DNA from: Rhyzopertha dominica
Lineage: Eukaryota; Arthropoda; Insecta; Coleoptera; Bostrichidae
NCBI GenBank assembly: GCA_025024175.1
Contig: QCXZ01000041.1
Span: forward strand, 25,849,786-25,913,785
Direction of reading: 5' to 3'
DNA length: 64,000 bases
The translations under genes and the position numbers were made by a program. Positions 1 through 12,430 of the stretch are shown piece after piece (positions within the stretch are counted from its first letter, which is position 1; every line of letters begins with the position of its first letter). The notes beneath the pieces are model-generated. The model made no database searches. It was not told where the DNA came from and worked only from the letters and a program-made list of their open reading frames with translations.

Positions 1-3000
1 GCTTCAGATACATTTTTAGAAAACGAGGGAGAAATGTATAAATTAAAAATAAATATTGCTAGTCAGGAATAGTTACAAGAATTTATGACTAACAGTAATT
101 TATTTATTATATTATTATGATTGTAATAAATTACTTTTCAAACTCTGAAACTGATGTGATTAGCGTTACTATCAAATAATATTTCGTCAATGACTTTCGG
201 AAATTACACAGAAGTTTATAATATCAAGTCACATTCAAACGGAATGTGACAATTTTTTTTATATATTGGTTGTCCCCCAACCTTGCGTCTTTATGTATCA
301 ATTGTATAAATTGGGAGTGATAGTAAAGCCTGCACATGTGTTTCAAATCAGCCTAGGCGTACAAGTTATCGTGACGATCTCTTGCATAGAGTTCCGCATA
401 GGAGACAGAATAACAAAGGCCTGACCTGCAGCAGTCATACAACGCTTCACGAGAGGTTTATAAATGATCTGGGGACTTGAGCGGAGTGTAGTTGAGTAAT
501 GAGGGACTTCCTTTATTACTATATATCTCACTTATGGTAGTATTTCATCACAGAAGGGCTGCCTTCTGCAGATATACCTGGGACCAACTCCTCGAATACG
601 TCATGTTTTAATTTTAATGCTGATGAATGATTGATCAGGAGCGCCTTCCCCCGAACGGTCTCGCGGCATTAGCCGGTGCGCCCTTAATATAAAACACCCC
701 CTCACAACAATCTGGGATACGCACTGTGGAGTCAGTTTATCCGCCGGCCTGCTGCAATTTGCGAGGGGGGCGGCAGGCCTGTAATGGTGTTAGCGTTACG
801 AATTTACCAATTTCACCACCCCATACGTTAACGTAAGTCGCTGCAGAACTGCATCAGGATAATGCGGAAAGAATGTAGTTTGATGCATGGGCGAGGGGGA
901 CTATAAAGTTTCGTTAGCTTCCGATGGAATTAAAACGCACGGTTATTGCCCCTCAGTCATCCGAGTCTTGAAATGAATCTTTTTTACAGATGTTACAAGA
1001 GCACGGCTGGAACGAGAGAACTTGAAGTTCAAGACCTCTATGTTATCCAGAAGTTGTTAAAATATTCCATTTTCGGAATCCTAACCTGTTATTTCAATTT
1101 AACAAATTCTACTCTACTCCTCTGTTTTTTAGTGTACCTCAGTGTAATCAAAACCTTTGGTATTTTTTAAATCACCTGGCGTCAACTGAATAAGTTAAAA
1201 TTTTGGCTTTCTTTGATCTGTAGCATTCAGACATTTAGACATAGTAAGTATCGTATCCAACTGTGAAATATAATGTCTGAAATGCACTAATCTACGCTGC
1301 ACAAACTAGAACACTGACTTTGAAATGCCAATATTGTAATAAACTTTCTACATTGAAGCGTGGTCAATAATGACGTAGAAGAAAATATTTCACATTTCAC
1401 CTTAGCGTACGCTTGAGCAAATTTTCATATTCTTTCTAATATCTATATTCTCTCTTTAGCTATCTATGGTAGCAAATTCACACTAGCTGCACAAGATTCT
1501 ACTAACATTTCAAATACTTCCATACCTCATGTTCTGTGGCAACTATTCACTGTGATGTACATACCAACTTTATTTGCAAATAACAGGCTTTGTTGAGTAT
1601 AAACTTCGGATATTGCATCAGTTTAAAACAAATCAAGCTTGTCTGTTTTTTTTCGCTGCATATTGACCCGATAAGGGTAATAACTATCTTCACTTCATCA
1701 CTAGGACGCTAAAAACCATTAAGCAGTAGGAAATTATGGTAATTTAATATAATTTTATTAAAAAGAAAAGACATTTAGGCACAACGAATCATAATGGAGA
1801 ATAATTAGTTGAATCCTTCATAATCAAGATGCAATTTGAATAAAATTATTCAAGTATTGATAATATCTTTATAACCGAATTAGACGTTTCCCATTCATTT
1901 ATAGGCCAATAAGCTTTTTCACATATATTTGCAGTCAATTTAGAAGCTTCACCATTTTCAGCGATATTTACCAGTTTCCCCAATAGATATTTTTGAAGCC
2001 ATACTGTTTCCAGTATATAATACAATTGTGTGACTCTTGGCATAGATATTTATTACGCCTGTATTTACAAGAAAGATTTCAGATGTTCCACACCAACAGT
2101 GACTCGTGTAGTCTTTAACATTCACATAACCACGATATTGTAGAATTTTTGAAGGGATGTCCCCAAAAGTATTTTTACCCACCGATTGACAGATACACCG
2201 ACCATTGCTGCGATAGCCCCAAAAACCATTATTCTATTATACTATTCGATCGCAACAATGCATACTTTTGATAGACAAAGCATTTATTTTATTATCTTCC
2301 ACGATCGTATTGTTTGTTTTGAATTTTGACCACCACAACCGCCCATCTGTCATCCAGGTCATCTAAACGTAAATCTACCAGCTCATTTTTCCTCAGTCCT
2401 TCTATAAAACAATTTGTAGCATCTACTGTTTTCTACTAATAACCAGCGTTCATAAAAAAAACGGGTCAGGTAAGCGGGTACATAGTTATTTTTGTCGTCG
2501 TGAATGTACATTATAGAGCTTGTGCCTGGTGCAATAAACAAAACTGTCACTTGTGTGCTTTGAAAAGCGAGAATTGCTACCTTCATGGTTGGCTTTGTTA
2601 ATAAACGCCCGTTATACCTTTTCCTAAAAATATGTATTGCTTGAAGCTTCCCGGAAAGATTTTATAACACCTTCTCTTGTTATAATTTCCGTTTTCATTG
2701 CTATATATTATCCTTTCGATAATTGCATGTTTTAAAATAAGCTTCTAGTCGTATATATGTTTTTATGTTTATTTTCCGGTGCAGTAAGATCGCTGATTTC
2801 AGCATCGAATATTTCGGACTAAATGATACTCACTAAGAAAGCAAAAAATTATAGATTATATTAAGAAAGTATCGAAAAATTAAAAGATTCTTGCAAATAT
2901 CCCATCGTAAGTGTCTCGCTGACAGTTGTTACGTTATTTTTGTTGTTCCATTGTTGAAACTTATCGAATTTTATCTCATGCTGATCTTGAAATTGTTTAA

Positions 3001-3110
3001 GCAACAACTCCGCAAGAGCCAAAGATGATCATGTCATAATTTCTGCATATATCAAGCTGGCGCTGAACTGGTGTCAAACTATAAAGGTCTGTCATTAAGG
3101 CATCACTTAG
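1..3110. other. No gene recognised; AT-rich non-coding DNA
   Basis: No reading frame here looks protein-like and none has credible splice sites joined to a neighbour. A GC-richer patch at about 630-790 contains an imperfect inverted pair (GGCCTGCTGC near 746 and GCGGCAGGCC near 770), which may be the end of an old repeat. A motif reading GTTCATAAAAAAAACGGGTC near 2450 recurs with small changes near 54250, so both may be fragments of one repeat family. The stretch is probably upstream of the Ten-a 5' end. Confidence 0.5.
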
Positions 3111-3180
3111 CTATATAGAGTATAGAGTGGTTCAATCAGTTTATGTGTAAAAATTCTCAAATCGGGGTAGTTTGATGCAA

Positions 3181-3900
3181 TGGAACACGTCACTGTAGCG
3201 GATTAATATGCGTATATCATTCAAACACTGCGAGAAAAAACGATTGCCGAAATTTACGGTGCGTTACAAGGAGCTTGCCAAGAGTCGTGTGTGGATGGTT
3301 CAACAATATAACTTGATGGAGTAAGCGTTGCAGAGCGTTGGACTAGTGTTAAAGATTACCACAGAAGTTGGAGACTTCTTACTGCTACCGACAACAGTTT
3401 TGCTGCTATTGTGGCTAGAATAATGGAAGAAGACCCCATGGACAAACAAGCAATAGACAAGTACCAAAAGACAAATGTATTTGTCTTGTTTGTATAAAAT
3501 TTAAATGCATGATTCCAAAAGTGTATACGAGATATGAAAGACAGCGGAGTAATCCTCTTGCACGATAACGCTTGATCGCATAAAGCAGTGTCAGTCAGTC
3601 AAAGGAGTTTGCGAGAACTGCTCTGAAATTCTCCTACATCCCCCGTGCAGCCCTAACATGAGTCCTCCAGATTTCGTTCTGTTCCTCCAGTGGAAAGGAG
3701 GATTTCGTGAAGTACGATTAATTGACTTGGAAGGATAAAAGCCCTGCAACAGCATATGCCCTCCAACTGCTGAAACATCTTGACACAAATGGCGTTATTT
3801 AACAACATTACATTACTGCCAAAGCGATGGCAACGTGTTTTTGATACACAAATGGATTATATTGAACGACTATATTGTAATTTTTTTAATTATACGCTTC
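3181..3900 (+). pseudogene. Decayed mariner-like transposase remnant
   Basis: Translated in shifting + frames, this stretch gives pieces resembling a Tc1/mariner-superfamily transposase. Near 3235-3300 there is an N-terminal helix-turn-helix-like piece (KTIAEIYGALQGACQES). Near 3385-3440 there is a linker-like piece (TATDNSFAAIVARIMEEDP). Near 3550-3580 there is the catalytic-strand motif ILLHDNA followed by a stop, and near 3650-3690 a piece like the SPDMSPPDFVLF strand that normally holds the third acidic residue. Stops and frameshifts separate the pieces, so no functional protein is made. Terminal inverted repeats were not identified. The family assignment rests on the HDNA and SPD..P motifs in the right order and spacing; it is a remnant of low sequence quality. 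Confidence 0.45.
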
Positions 3901-3904
3901 TTCG

Positions 3905-6900
3905 CGCTCTGTGTTCTGTGTTTTTGTGTGCAGGGATTTTTTTTGCCCTTGGGCAAAAAAAAGAGGACCAAAGGCCCTCATTCTTTGTAAACTCGTCTTC
4001 TTAGCATCAACTCTAAGTAATGCCTTTGGTACGTAAATAACTATAATAGGGGTGGTCACGTTTTTATTATTTACGGAAGCAACGCAACCTCTACGTAGTA
4101 GATTAGTACTTAAATGTTTAGTATATCGTATTTTTTAGCTTTCTGCAACAGAATTTCGATGCCGAAAAGTTGTTGCACTACTCGTTGCAATACCAAAACT
4201 TTATTCATTAAAATAAATTGGGAACAGTAATATATTGTAACTTTGCAATTCTGGATCGCGTTCGTCTATAAATCGTCACTGATGTACCTACTTCGAAAGA
4301 ATGCGGGTATTTCTTGTGCAAAAGCTGTTAGCAATGGAAATATGTGTACAGAAAATTTAAAATTGTTCACTACGGTTTGACAAAGATTATATTCTTACTC
4401 AGAATTCCGCATAAAGTGTTCGTTAGTGCATAACAAACTAATTTTATTAATTATACCTACGTACTGGAACATGTGAAAGGTGTCACGTAGTTATATCGAT
4501 TGGTATTTTTTATTTGTTCGTGCTTTTTTTNTCACATTANTTTTATAGATGCCACAATTCTTGGCGAATTATAACTNTACGTTACGAGATTACCGATTAT
4601 TTTGGAGTAGCCTTAAATTCAAATTTCACAGTATACCATCCAACGTAAATATATGAAGGCTCAGTGTCTAGTGTGTTAATTAAAGCAAATGAGAGATTAT
4701 CCCTAAGACATTATCCCAAATGCACAACATCCACAAAAACTACTATAACTAAGTAGATATAGCTAATGTACCCTACGGAAATATTCTTAATTACTCTAAG
4801 CCATTTACTGGTGTCGGAGAACTACAAAATGATTCCTGTTTCCGCATTTTATTTTCCTTGCATCACTCCTGAGATGTGAAAAAGGATAATTACTCTAGCC
4901 ACTTGATAAAATATAAGTCCCTGCCAAGTTTGTATGCGGAATCGCGAGAGAGCGTTCTTTTTCGGTTTAGGATGAGGCCGTCCGGCTATCGAACAACCAT
5001 GAAAAAAATTGCTTGCGCCGCGCCGTGAGGGAAGCGAGGGACGAGTTGTATGGGCACAAAAAGCTATCCTAAATGAATTATCTAGGGCTTTTAGGAGGAG
5101 CGCAGCCGGGAAATATGATTTGAATAATTGCGTAATACGAAATTGTAGATAGGAACTGAATTTTGTTGTTTATTTGACCGTTCCGATTTACATGTTCTGT
5201 GCGTTTGCATGTTTTCGAAGCGCAAATGGTGCATCTGGTTAATACACGTAACGATATTTTGGGAAATTGAACGAAGCGATTCAATTTATGCAAACTACTC
5301 GGTTATTCGAGAATCGTCTTTTCCTGATTGAGGAATTTCAAATATTATTATATCTTCGTATAGAATCCCTGAATCAAATCTGTTTAATACGTCCTTCCTA
5401 CATATTATGTTCAAGGAACTGTATCCTTGTGGGAGATAGAAATCTATATACATGCCTGTCTGGCTCCTCTGCTGTTCGTAGTTGAATACTCTTATAACGA
5501 ATTCATATTTTTACACAACTATGTTAGTTATATATTACTTTCTTAGAGCTTTCTTTTAGATTTTGTTGTTAGGCAATTAGCGTAGCGGCTTGCATAGTGG
5601 GAATAAAGTCAACGTTCATTTAAGGAAGATTGTCTGGGTATGTGATCGATTAGCATAAGTTGTATAAATTGGAGCGCGTGGATTATCAACAGTACTCGGT
5701 TTAGCGACTTTTCTTACAAAGAAGTTGGATAAATCCATTGCTAACTATACAGGACATCACGTCCACGAGAATCAAACAAAATGGATTTCCAGCGTAACAT
5801 CCCTGTATATTTCACCGTTTCAGATTTCGCTCAAAATTGTAGTTTTCGGTGTATAAAAATAATTTGGGTTTTTAAATAACATTTTTTATGCGATCAACTT
5901 TCGAGTACACTTTAAATGCACACTAACTTGCTGTTTATTGGCATCGCGTTTGTTTATTGTATTTTTATATTCATTATGAAAGTTTAATAATATTTAATTA
6001 ATTCGTCTGAAGTGCACGAATTATTGGGCGTTTTGTAAATGACAACGATGATTGTAATACCTTCGTTATAAGTCGAAATAGCTTTTAAGCCAAGATAGAT
6101 AGATTTGATGTTTTAAAGAACAAAAAATACTTTCCTCTAATCTAATGGCTAATCACTAGACGAATATGAAAGTCAATATCAGTTAATTGTTAACGAAGCT
6201 GAATTTGGTAGTACATAAGTAATGAAGCATTATTAATCTTGTGCAACACTGTATTTCACCTAGACTTGTATGTTGATCTACCTTATTGTCCAATAAAATT
6301 AAAAAAAGGAAATTCGACACGGGCGGTTATTGTTTCTGGATCTGCCGTCTTATAGGAAACAGCTCGTCAACTGCGCTATCAAGCTTGATCCATCGGCGTT
6401 TTCCAAGACAAGGTAATTAATAAATTTATGCTAAAACAAGCGACCATTTGTTTTACGGTGTTCAAACACGCAAACAACTTTTGTTAGATTTGGTCATCTT
6501 GAAAGAACCATATTTTAATCGACTGCTGTTTACTATTGAGATCATAAACATAAATCCAAGATACATCAGGTCTGTACATATTATATACGAAATTTGAAGC
6601 CCTGCGATTATATTTCTCGAGCATTTATTTTTCCTCCATTAATCCTTACGATTTAGCTTGATCGACATTGTAGACGCGTGACTTAAAACAGGAATCGTAT
6701 TTCCAAGATAAGTCGGATTTTATTTTGAAGTTGTAGAAAATCAGACTCGAGACGAAAACAAGAAACAAAAAAACAAAAAAAAAACAAAAAACAAAAATTT
6801 GCCGTTTTTCTGCACTGATCACAGACTAACAGGAACAGCATGTATTGGACATATCCACGTTGCATTCACAGATTTTCTTCTTCCGCAACAGTGTTAAAAA

Positions 6901-7190
6901 TACCCTATGGCATACCAACTGGTCTTTACTAGACCCTCAATGCTTAAATGTTTGTTCGTCGAATGTCCTGAGATGCAGCGGAATCAGTTAATAGTTTACC
7001 AAACACACGCACCACACACTTTAAATGAACTGATGAGAAGAGCTGTTGATGTTGAAAGTGAACCCAAAATTGTATATATTGATATTTACCCTACATAACA
7101 TATAGATAATGTTATAATGAATAATGAATCAATATGACGCTTTTAATATATTCTTCCTTCCTCTGATATATTTTGTTTAAACTGAAGCCC
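3905..7190. other. No gene recognised; AT-rich non-coding DNA
   Basis: Only short chance frames are seen. Ambiguous bases occur around 4531-4577. A slightly GC-richer block at about 4930-5100 gives no convincing protein. An A-rich run at about 6758-6800 could be the tail of an old retroposed copy, but no target duplication was found around it. Confidence 0.5.
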
Positions 7191-7669
7191 TTTCAGTCCA
7201 CTGACACATCCTCTTTGTAAATTTGTATTTTGAAAACGACAATATTGTAAGTTTCTTTTGTTTCGTCGTACCTTCCCCATCGTCTTTCAAGCGAAGATTT
7301 TTGTTGGAAATGCTGCGTGGCTGCAAAATCAGCGACCGAATATCGGGGATGCAGGTGAGTTGTCCTCGACAGATAGGACAGGGGGTGAGTTGTCGCAGGG
7401 CGCGTGCGCCAGTCGCTATCGAGTTCTCCCCGTGTCTGCTGCAGCCCCACTTCGTCTCGAGAAGTGTTCGCGTTTGGTGTGTGCAGCATGTTTCCGTTAT
7501 TACAATCTGGCGCAGCTCGTGTTTTAGGATGGTCCTTCGAGCCGCGCTGTCGTTTCGCTAAACCAGAATAAGCGCGAAAGTACCTCTTGGGTGCCCGGCA
7601 GAAAGGGACGCGCGATTTCGCCCGGGGGTGAAAACAGTAGGTGNTGTGACTGTGCGGATCGCCCTCGAG
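7190..7669 (+). promoter_or_regulatory. Ten-a: GC-rich island, probable Ten-a promoter and 5' UTR
   Basis: Composition changes abruptly from AT-rich to GC- and CpG-rich between about 7300 and 7960, the only block of this size in the first 26 kb. It ends in a short coding exon with a good 5' splice site. A strong alternative donor (CAG followed by GTGAGT) lies at about 7351-7359 and a second GTGAGT at about 7384, so there may be more than one 5' UTR exon or first exon. A TCAGT-type initiator-like string near 7194 is only suggestive. Several long frames cross the block on both strands, as expected in GC-rich DNA. No TATA box is clear. The role is inferred from composition and position. Confidence 0.4.
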
Positions 7670-7752
7670 ATGGATAGCTTCGACCCGCNNCCGCCCCCGC
7701 TGCCCCGGAGGGTGAGAAACATATACGCGGAGCCTTTCTCGCACGAGCCAAG
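7670..7752 (+). CDS. Ten-a: Probable Ten-a N-terminal coding exon (start codon, proline-rich)
   Basis: An ATG at 7670 with G at +4 opens 27 codons plus two bases before a donor (AG|GTAATA at 7753). The peptide starts MDSFDP, carries a proline-rich PPPLPRR stretch (residues about 8-14, a class II SH3-ligand pattern PxxPxR) and ends IYAEPFSHEP. Teneurins are type II membrane proteins whose cytoplasmic tails often carry proline-rich SH3-binding motifs, which fits. The exon leaves phase 2 and the transmembrane exon at 26075 begins with exactly one completing base (AG+A = Arg), so direct splicing keeps one frame. The same frame is open upstream back to a stop at 7559-7561, so the true start could be a spliced one. 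Two ambiguous bases at 7689-7690 sit in codon 7. Other cytoplasmic exons may lie in the 18.3-kb intron. Assignment to Ten-a is inference from phase, position and composition. Confidence 0.55.
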
Positions 7753-8253
7753 GTAATAACCGTATATATTAATTAGCGCGTTAATCGCGCAGTTTTTTTG
7801 AGGCCGCCCCCAGTAATAATTCGATTTATATTCATGGCTGGTGCGTTTTTGCAATTTAAATACCCGCGGGTGGGACATGTCTTCTGCGTTCGGATGGGTA
7901 TCGGAAAGAGCGGTTTTGAATGGTTCGCGTCGATGGGGTGGGCATCGAGGGGAGGATTCAATTAATCTCCTGTGTTTTTGCGCTATCATGCGTATGGAAT
8001 TTTGAACGATGTCGGAAGAGAGCGCTATTCCAAGCTGGTGAAACGAAATCAGTGGCAAGAGATAACGATGTTATGATGTAGGAGTTGTTAGACGGCCTCA
8101 CGATCCATCCCATAAGTGAATACCGACTTATCGACGATGACAACGTAATGTCATTCATACTGTCGCAAGGTCGCTGGGCGTGATCTATTTTTGGGTAGAA
8201 GCATAAATTGATCTAAGTGGAATGTATAGAAATCTAATAAGGGAGGAGGAACA

Positions 8254-8400
8254 AAACAAAGTCTAACTCCACTCACTTCATTGTAAAATGCTGAGCACTT
8301 TCAGACTATGTGATGGACTGCACTGATGATCGTCATATAGTGACCGATAGTGTTATGTATTTTGAACTGAAGTCAGTGGAGTTTTATTTTCACTTTGTTG
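8254..8400 (+). mobile_element. Short head-to-head PLE-type terminus with decayed hammerhead-like core
   Basis: The two halves are imperfect inverted copies: AAAGTCTAACTCCACTCACT near 8260 pairs with AGTCAGTGGAGTTTTATTTT near 8371. Between them, at 8323-8346, lies CTGATGA, then a small hairpin (GTCA, loop, TGAC), then CCGATAG where an intact hammerhead would read CGAAA. This matches the layout of the other PLE termini in the window, but is too short and decayed to show coding sequence. No clear target duplication was found. Confidence 0.4.
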
Positions 8401-10879
8401 GATGATCTTATTTTATTTTTTCATTCGAAAGAAGTTTTTGTTCATGAGATGGGAAGGACGATACAAAACATAAAACAATTATTAGGATAATTAACTTAGG
8501 TATTTAAGATTTGGTCTATATTTTTGTGCTCCTACATACCGAATTTATATCGAGTTTAAGAACCATCAGTCCATTAGTGACTTGATCAATGCGTAATTTG
8601 TCTATCAAACATTTAAAGATATTTTTGACGCACATTTTGTGTAAAATAATTGCTTAATTTTTATGTGAATTTATTCATAGTTTTTCTACATAAGCTAAAC
8701 GTTGTTATAAACTTACTCATATAGTCGTCAAATTACCTCTTAACTAAATACGCATATTATTTTATTATTTATTATTTTAATAATTTTTGTTGTAATATAA
8801 ACCTGAATAGCTCGAGAACGACTCAATGGATCAAACTCGTTGATGGTTTATTAGTGGTCTTGGCCTAACGATGATCAACATTTTTTGCTTCTATAAGAAA
8901 TGTATTTTCTATACTTAAAATGATATTAAAGAAAATGCGATAAGGACTCTTTTACCAAGAGGGCTTTTCTAAACTTGTTTTTTTTTTACGGGAGATCACA
9001 TCTTCTACCGTCAAAAACTACAGAAATCAGCCATGGCTGGTCCCCATCGTCCTTCGTAATGTATTTCCATTGTTCTTATATATTGAAGTAATTGTTCACC
9101 CTGTCCCTAGTTGATTGTAACCAGCAACCTAAGAACTCTCGAATGCATAGTTTCAAGGATATTGTATGACTGTACTGTTATTTTTAATTTTGAAAAACTG
9201 ATTTCAGTATTACATTCAGGGACGTCAAAAAGATAGCTATAATAAAAATTATGAAATTCCAATAACGCCTCCATATTTTGTCCAGCTTTCCCGATTTTCT
9301 GACCATTGCTCCTGACATAACGATGACGGCTGCCTTATTAATCCGCAACTATATGCACGTTTTTATTATGCAGAATAATACATAATGATTAACTTCTGCC
9401 ATATGTTAAACTAATTAAGTAAAGTTTTGTTTCCATACTTTTTTACGAAGTTATTGTATATTTATAGAAATATGTCAATGAGATAAAATATTCCTAGTTT
9501 CAAAACTAAATTATATACACTTCCACTAGTAGAATCCATTTTGTTGCTTTTTAAATCGACCAACTAAACTTGTTTTGATTCAGTTTCGAAGTTTGGTCAG
9601 CTTTTCCGATATTTCGACCACTGTGTGTGGTATGTCGACGCTAATTTACCGAAGTTTTCTGTATTGGAATATTTAGGTATTTGACAGAACCAATCAAATC
9701 GAAACAAAAAAAATTTAACAAGATAATAAGTTAGTATTAGGGCTTTATGAATATGTTTTCTATTATTGGAATTGTAAAAACAATGGGCCGAACTGGGTTA
9801 CAAAAATCATGTCGGCCAGTGGTCGGGGTTATTAAAATTTCTTGAAATATCCTGCATATCTAAGGAGCAGCTAATATATTGTTGTAAAGAGTGTGTTAAG
9901 TGTATTATTTGCATATTCTTTTTTCTCTTTGTTGTGCCCCTCGGTTTTAGTTCTACGATACAAACACAGTTAAACTGCTTTATCCATCGCATAAGGAACC
10001 GGCACAAAAATCGAACCCAGTGCACTAACTCGTAGTTATATTGTGACATGTTACTACGTTAGGTTCTTTGAACATTTTGAACGGCCGACATATAAATAAA
10101 ACACACCAAACATCCACTTAAATAAACCATGTATCCTATTACGAATTCTAGATAAGTAAAGGCACAATTCACGGGTTTATCGCCGTCCCGATATCATTCA
10201 CTCCATCTTACAACTTGTCAGGCTTTCATGAATCTAATTGAACACATCACTGGCACGAAATAGGTTCCCACCGCCCACTTGATTTAGGGTTTGCCCTATT
10301 AATTAATATACGTTGGCTCGCTCACTTAAAATATACTGAAGTGTAGTTCGTATATAAGTTGGCTACAAAATATGGCAGCATGTCAGAGTTTTTATATAAA
10401 AAGTGATTATTTGCTGCATTAAGTTGTTTCAGTTAGTTAAAGTATAGTACACGCTATTTTGATGTTTATATAATATATCTGCAGTATATGTATAAAAGTA
10501 CACTTTTTAACTTAGTATTAGTATTTTCTTTTAATTCAATATTATCCTTATCACTATTGTAACCTATACGTTCTGTATTAAACGTGATAACCATGCGTTC
10601 CGTGAAAGTTTCGGTAAAATCAAAAAACATCAGTTGCGTTTTCTGCAAGTCACTGTAATATAATTCGAATTGATTACACATAACAAAAAACGTTGAGCAC
10701 CNGCTTAGACAAACTNAATGATTACAAAANTATGATTTGCTAACGATGGCGCATTCCACGGCGATCTGTCGAAATTACCTACTCTATAGACACAGCAATT
10801 ATGATAACATTAAAATATTTTGACGATTTTACAATTTTACTTATTTATAATTCCGAAAACTCTTAAAAGCCGTCCGTCG
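8401..10879. other. Intron DNA, nothing recognised
   Basis: Very AT-rich sequence with no credible exon, RNA gene or intact element. The frames at 9807-10049 (-) and 10466-10759 (-) are low-complexity, contain ambiguous bases (10702-10730) and resemble no known protein. Confidence 0.5.
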
Positions 10880-12430
10880 AATTATGTTGGAGTTGAGTTT
10901 TCATGTTCTCCTAGATCTGCTTCTTTTCTTTGTTTCTACTCCTTTCACCTCAATAATTTGCTTAACGAGTGATCTCATAATATGTTCTATATTTTTTTAN
11001 TAGGATTATACTAAAGAGCTCTCTAAACACCTACTTTCTAGTCTTGCCCATGCTTATTTTTTTGTTCAATTTTAAGCAAGAACCTCTTTTCATTGCTTCT
11101 TAATTTAGTATTCTGCTTCTGCATTGTCCAAGACTTACATTCACAGTCAACATAGGTTTCACTATTTCTTTTCACAATTTCTGCTTTAGTTTATCTTAGA
11201 ATTTCCTTTTTACCAAATTAGCTGCTCCTTATATACCGGCGTACAATCCATTAGTTCTTGTTGGTTCTTCATTTATTTCGTATTTTAGCGTACTCTATTT
11301 GTTTATCATTACATCTCCAAAGTATGTAAATTTATCTACCTATTCTAGTATTTCCTTGTTTGTGAGCATATTATGTTTTCATCTTGCAGCCTAATTACAA
11401 TTGTTTTTGTTTATTTTCCTGTTATTTCCTTGGGAATATTAATATTTTCTTGTAGCTGTCTCTCTGTCTTCTCCAAAGCAACCATAAGATAGTTGAACTT
11501 CAGCTTACAATATACTAATATATAGGGCTTTAGTTTGCCTTTACTTTGTTTAACAACTTCGCCCATCATTGCGTTAATGGGCTTTGGGTTGAGAATACAT
11601 CCCTGTCCCAATCAGATTTTATTAGCCAAAGGTTTAGACTTTTTATTTCTTTCTTTTATACAGCTTTCCGTTTTTCTCTTAGACTTTGTATCCCATATCT
11701 TCTACTTTTTGCTTTATTAAAAACTTTTCGGTCTGTGAAACAGACATGCATCTTTCTTCCAGTTGAAATTGCTGTCTATGGTAGTGGCCTATAGCTGGTT
11801 TAGAGTATTAGCTAATATATTCCACTAACCAATGTTCTAAAATCCTGGCACATATTTTTACTGCAATATATACTATATGTCGTTGTTCCTCTAAAGTTTG
11901 AGCAATTCGCGCTTCTTCCTTTTTATGCATTGGCCTATCTGCTAATCCAAAGGTACTTTCTTTTCACTTTTGGTCCGATTCATAATATCTAGAAAGTCTG
12001 CGTTTTCTTTCAAATTCATGTACTTGACAATTTCTATCGTCACTTGATCACTCTGGTGTTTTGTCTATTTTCATTTTCTGCATTGGCTGTGTTAATTCTG
12101 GCTCCGTTATTATTTCTGTGTAACCATAGTCCTCCAGTAATGTACGCAGTTGTATCCTATTTTCTTTATTCTGTAAGGTTTCGTTTTTATCTTCCTGTAA
12201 TAATTCAATAAGTATCCCCAATATATTTCCATTATGTGTCCTTCACTTGCAAAAACTGTTCGATTTTTATCCCTTACATTCTGTGGTGTATTTGTTTTTG
12301 GTTTTCTCATTAATTTAAAGGCACTGTTGAATACTTTGTCATCATTACCGTTTATCATTCTTTTAACATCTAACTTGTTGTTGTCTATTTGGTAACTAAT
12401 TTCAGCGATTTATTTTCCTTTTATTGAATC
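10880..12430 (-). mobile_element. Non-LTR retrotransposon (LINE) remnant, reverse transcriptase C-terminal part
   Basis: Read on the - strand from about 12430 down to 10880, broken frames give pieces in the order expected of an insect non-LTR retrotransposon. A piece at 12110-12358 looks like the region before the RT core. At about 11520-11611 there is a GQGCILNP motif, resembling the RT box usually read as RQGCxLSP, followed by FNA/INAMMGEVV-like residues. At about 11240-11350 comes a KFTYFGDVMI segment followed by an NEEPTRTNGLYAG segment, typical of the region after the catalytic box. Further pieces at 11060-11190 resemble the IVKPMLT and RDR-rich C-terminal section. Many stops and frameshifts show a dead, old copy. 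The clade was not determined. Confidence 0.6.

Noticed and set aside
7193..8058. Long - strand frames of 183 and 166 codons in the GC-rich island
   Set aside because: GC-rich DNA lengthens chance frames. The translations are Arg/Pro/Ser-rich without family resemblance, include ambiguous bases, and overlap a + strand exon whose splice phase fits Ten-a.
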